Shown here one piece after another: positions 21,931-23,312 of a DNA stretch of 23,312 bases. The translations under genes and the position numbers were made by a program. Source of the stretch: a virus; IMG/VR virus record IMGVR_UViG_3300005098_000138, positions 1 through 23,312 of that record; one strand, given 5' to 3'. Numbering within the stretch: position 1 is the stretch's first letter; every line of letters begins with the position of its first letter. The notes beneath the pieces were generated by a model, which was not told where the DNA came from, did no database searches, and saw only the letters and a program-made list of their open reading frames with translations.

Positions 21931-23312
21931 ATGCCGGCGACCGTCGGACTACTCGAACGCCCCTCCGTGGCCCTGGCGAACCTCCTGCGCGGTGACGTGG
22001 GCGGATTCGTTCGGGCGCTGGTGGCCCCCAAGACCCTCGCCCCCGAGAAGCGGAAGAACTTGGCCGAGTTGTTGGGGGTGCGGGCTGAGACCAACCCGCT
22101 GCTCGCAGGCATCCTGTCGGTCATCACGGACCCCTTCTTCGCCTTGGGCGTGTGGATGCACGTCAAGTGGCCCATCCTCCCGCCTCAGAAGATGTTCGAG
22201 GTGGGCAGGAAGTGGGCCGCGCACGCCCGCCGCATCGGGTGGGCAGAGGCCAAGTTCCTCCGGGGCGAAGCGCTGTTGGAAGGGACGCCGCTGCCGGAGT
22301 TGTTCGACAAGGTGGCCGCCGCCCGCGAAGAGGCCCTCCTCATGATGTTCCGCCCGATGGAGGAGGCCCTCCGCGCCTTCCAGAAGCGCACCGGTCGATT
22401 GCCCACGCCTGACCAACTGATTCGCATCGGGGCCAAGTTGGAGGCGTGGGACAAAGGCATACCCCGCGACCTGCGTCGTGTCTGGGAGTTCGCCATCGAC
22501 GCGCCCAAGCCGTTCACGAAGCCCATCCGACTGAGCCCCGCCGAACAGGGTCTGTATGAGGCCCTCCGCCGCCTGCGGGAGGACGTGGCCTTCAAGAAGC
22601 TGTACGAACCCATAGCTCGGTCGCCGGAAGGGGCGCGGGCCGTCAGGCTGGCGTACAACTTGCCGCCGGATGCTCGCATCGACCCCGGGCACATCCGCAA
22701 CTACCTGCCGAGGGTCGCCATCCGCAGCCCGCTGGACGAGAGCATGTACGAGAACCTGCTCGGGGAACTGCTCGCCGAAGGGCCTGACGTGTTCGGTCGG
22801 AAGGCTGCCGCGGCGACCCGTCGGGTGATGTCCCGCGCCATGTATCGGCGGAAGGGTTGGCTGATACCCGACTTGGCAGAGCTCTCGAAAATCGAAGGGG
22901 TCAACCCCGACTTCATAAAGTACATGGCGAGGACGGTTCACGAGCGGCTGGCGGAGTACGCCCTTGGCGAGAACAACCAGGCGCAGGCCGCCAGGCTCTT
23001 ACAGAGGGCAGCCCAAATCGAGCGGTTGACGCCCGAGCAGGCGGCGGCTGTGGTGGAGGACACCCTCCGGTCCGGCGTCGGCTTCGCCAAGTACACCCTG
23101 AATGCCAAGGCGGCGTTCACGTCCTACGCCTACGGGATGTCGGGACCCTACGCCTGGCTGGCGAAGGGCCTCGGCAAGCGCATCAACGAGATACGGAACG
23201 CGCTGCCTGTGGACGCCCGCCTCATCCTCGACGAGTACATCCCTCTGTTGCAAGGCAAGCCGAACTACCAGCAGATGTTGAACACATATCGGTGGAACGG
23301 CTTGCGGATGCG
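21931..23312 (+). CDS. large hypothetical protein, truncated by window end
   Basis: An ATG at 21931, with a purine-rich site (AGGGTAGGACAGG, 21918-21930), opens a frame that stays open to the last base: 460 codons and two bases with no stop, so the gene is longer than this. The sequence is basic, helical and rich in Arg, Leu and Ala (PEKRKNLAELLGVRAETNPLLAGILSVITDPFFALGVWMHVKWPI). Residues about 60-75 are moderately hydrophobic and could touch membrane. A DPGHIRNYLPRVAIRSPLDESMYENLLGELLAEG region near residues 250-283 is polar and ordered. I see no transglycosylase or protease motif. By position and size it could be a large internal virion protein; the missing C-terminus is needed to say more. 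Confidence 0.65.
   Translation, partial: MPATVGLLERPSVALANLLRGDVGGFVRALVAPKTLAPEKRKNLAELLGVRAETNPLLAGILSVITDPFFALGVWMHVKWPILPPQKMFEVGRKWAAHARRIGWAEAKFLRGEALLEGTPLPELFDKVAAAREEALLMMFRPMEEALRAFQKRTGRLPTPDQLIRIGAKLEAWDKGIPRDLRRVWEFAIDAPKPFTKPIRLSPAEQGLYEALRRLREDVAFKKLYEPIARSPEGARAVRLAYNLPPDARIDPGHIRNYLPRVAIRSPLDESMYENLLGELLAEGPDVFGRKAAAATRRVMSRAMYRRKGWLIPDLAELSKIEGVNPDFIKYMARTVHERLAEYALGENNQAQAARLLQRAAQIERLTPEQAAAVVEDTLRSGVGFAKYTLNAKAAFTSYAYGMSGPYAWLAKGLGKRINEIRNALPVDARLILDEYIPLLQGKPNYQQMLNTYRWNGLRM

Noticed and set aside
1-23312. CRISPR array, insertion sequence, integrase or attachment site
   Set aside because: No regularly spaced repeats, no transposase or recombinase motifs and no matching end repeats were seen. 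The dispersed 12-mer is too irregularly spaced for CRISPR.

Overview
The window is the virion-structure and DNA-packaging module of a high-GC, double-stranded DNA tailed phage or prophage. All convincing genes lie on the + strand, tightly packed, mostly with Shine-Dalgarno sites, and with two sigma70-type promoters of good -35 match near the left end. This suggests a bacterial host of high GC; nothing identifies it more closely. The order is packaging ATPase, portal, scaffold, capsid, adaptor, large tail protein, then several coiled-coil and membrane-segment proteins. No long tape-measure or contractile-sheath gene is seen. This fits a podovirus-like (P22/T7-style) particle whose last genes could be internal ejection proteins, but that is inference from order and sequence character.

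Layout. 1-651: a promoter, one unrecognised 164-residue gene less GC-rich than the rest, and a textbook terminator. 652-1773: about 1.1 kb without a gene; from about 832 it is strongly depleted of G on the + strand, with an AT-rich patch, a dense C-run block and recurring CCNGAAA words. 1774-3571: a promoter, an HTH-like protein and two overlapping genes, one of which may be the small terminase. 3572-9071: large terminase, portal, scaffold. 9072-9238: a structured leader. 9239-10720: major capsid. 10721-10890: spacer with a 9-bp hairpin. 10891-13644: three small or beta-rich virion proteins and a probable head-tail adaptor. 13654-17155: two tail or virion surface proteins, the second resembling a tail nozzle/stabilisation protein. 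17180-23312: coiled-coil and membrane-segment proteins, one apparently split by a +1 frameshift, the last running off the window.

The genes would work together as follows: terminase pumps DNA through the portal into a shell built from capsid protein on scaffold; adaptor and nozzle proteins close and extend the portal; the late coiled-coil/membrane proteins would be carried in the particle or act at the membrane during DNA delivery or lysis.

The most unusual signal is a dispersed 12-mer, CACGGGCCTYGG. It occurs exactly 13 times on both strands, in several reading frames and in non-coding DNA, with three close inverted pairs. It is a nucleotide-level element unexplained by the proteins. Other points are the G-poor spacer, a 251-nt dual-coding overlap, the frameshift near 19018, and the structured capsid leader. 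All counts and alignments here were made by hand; all protein calls are from sequence inspection without database searches.
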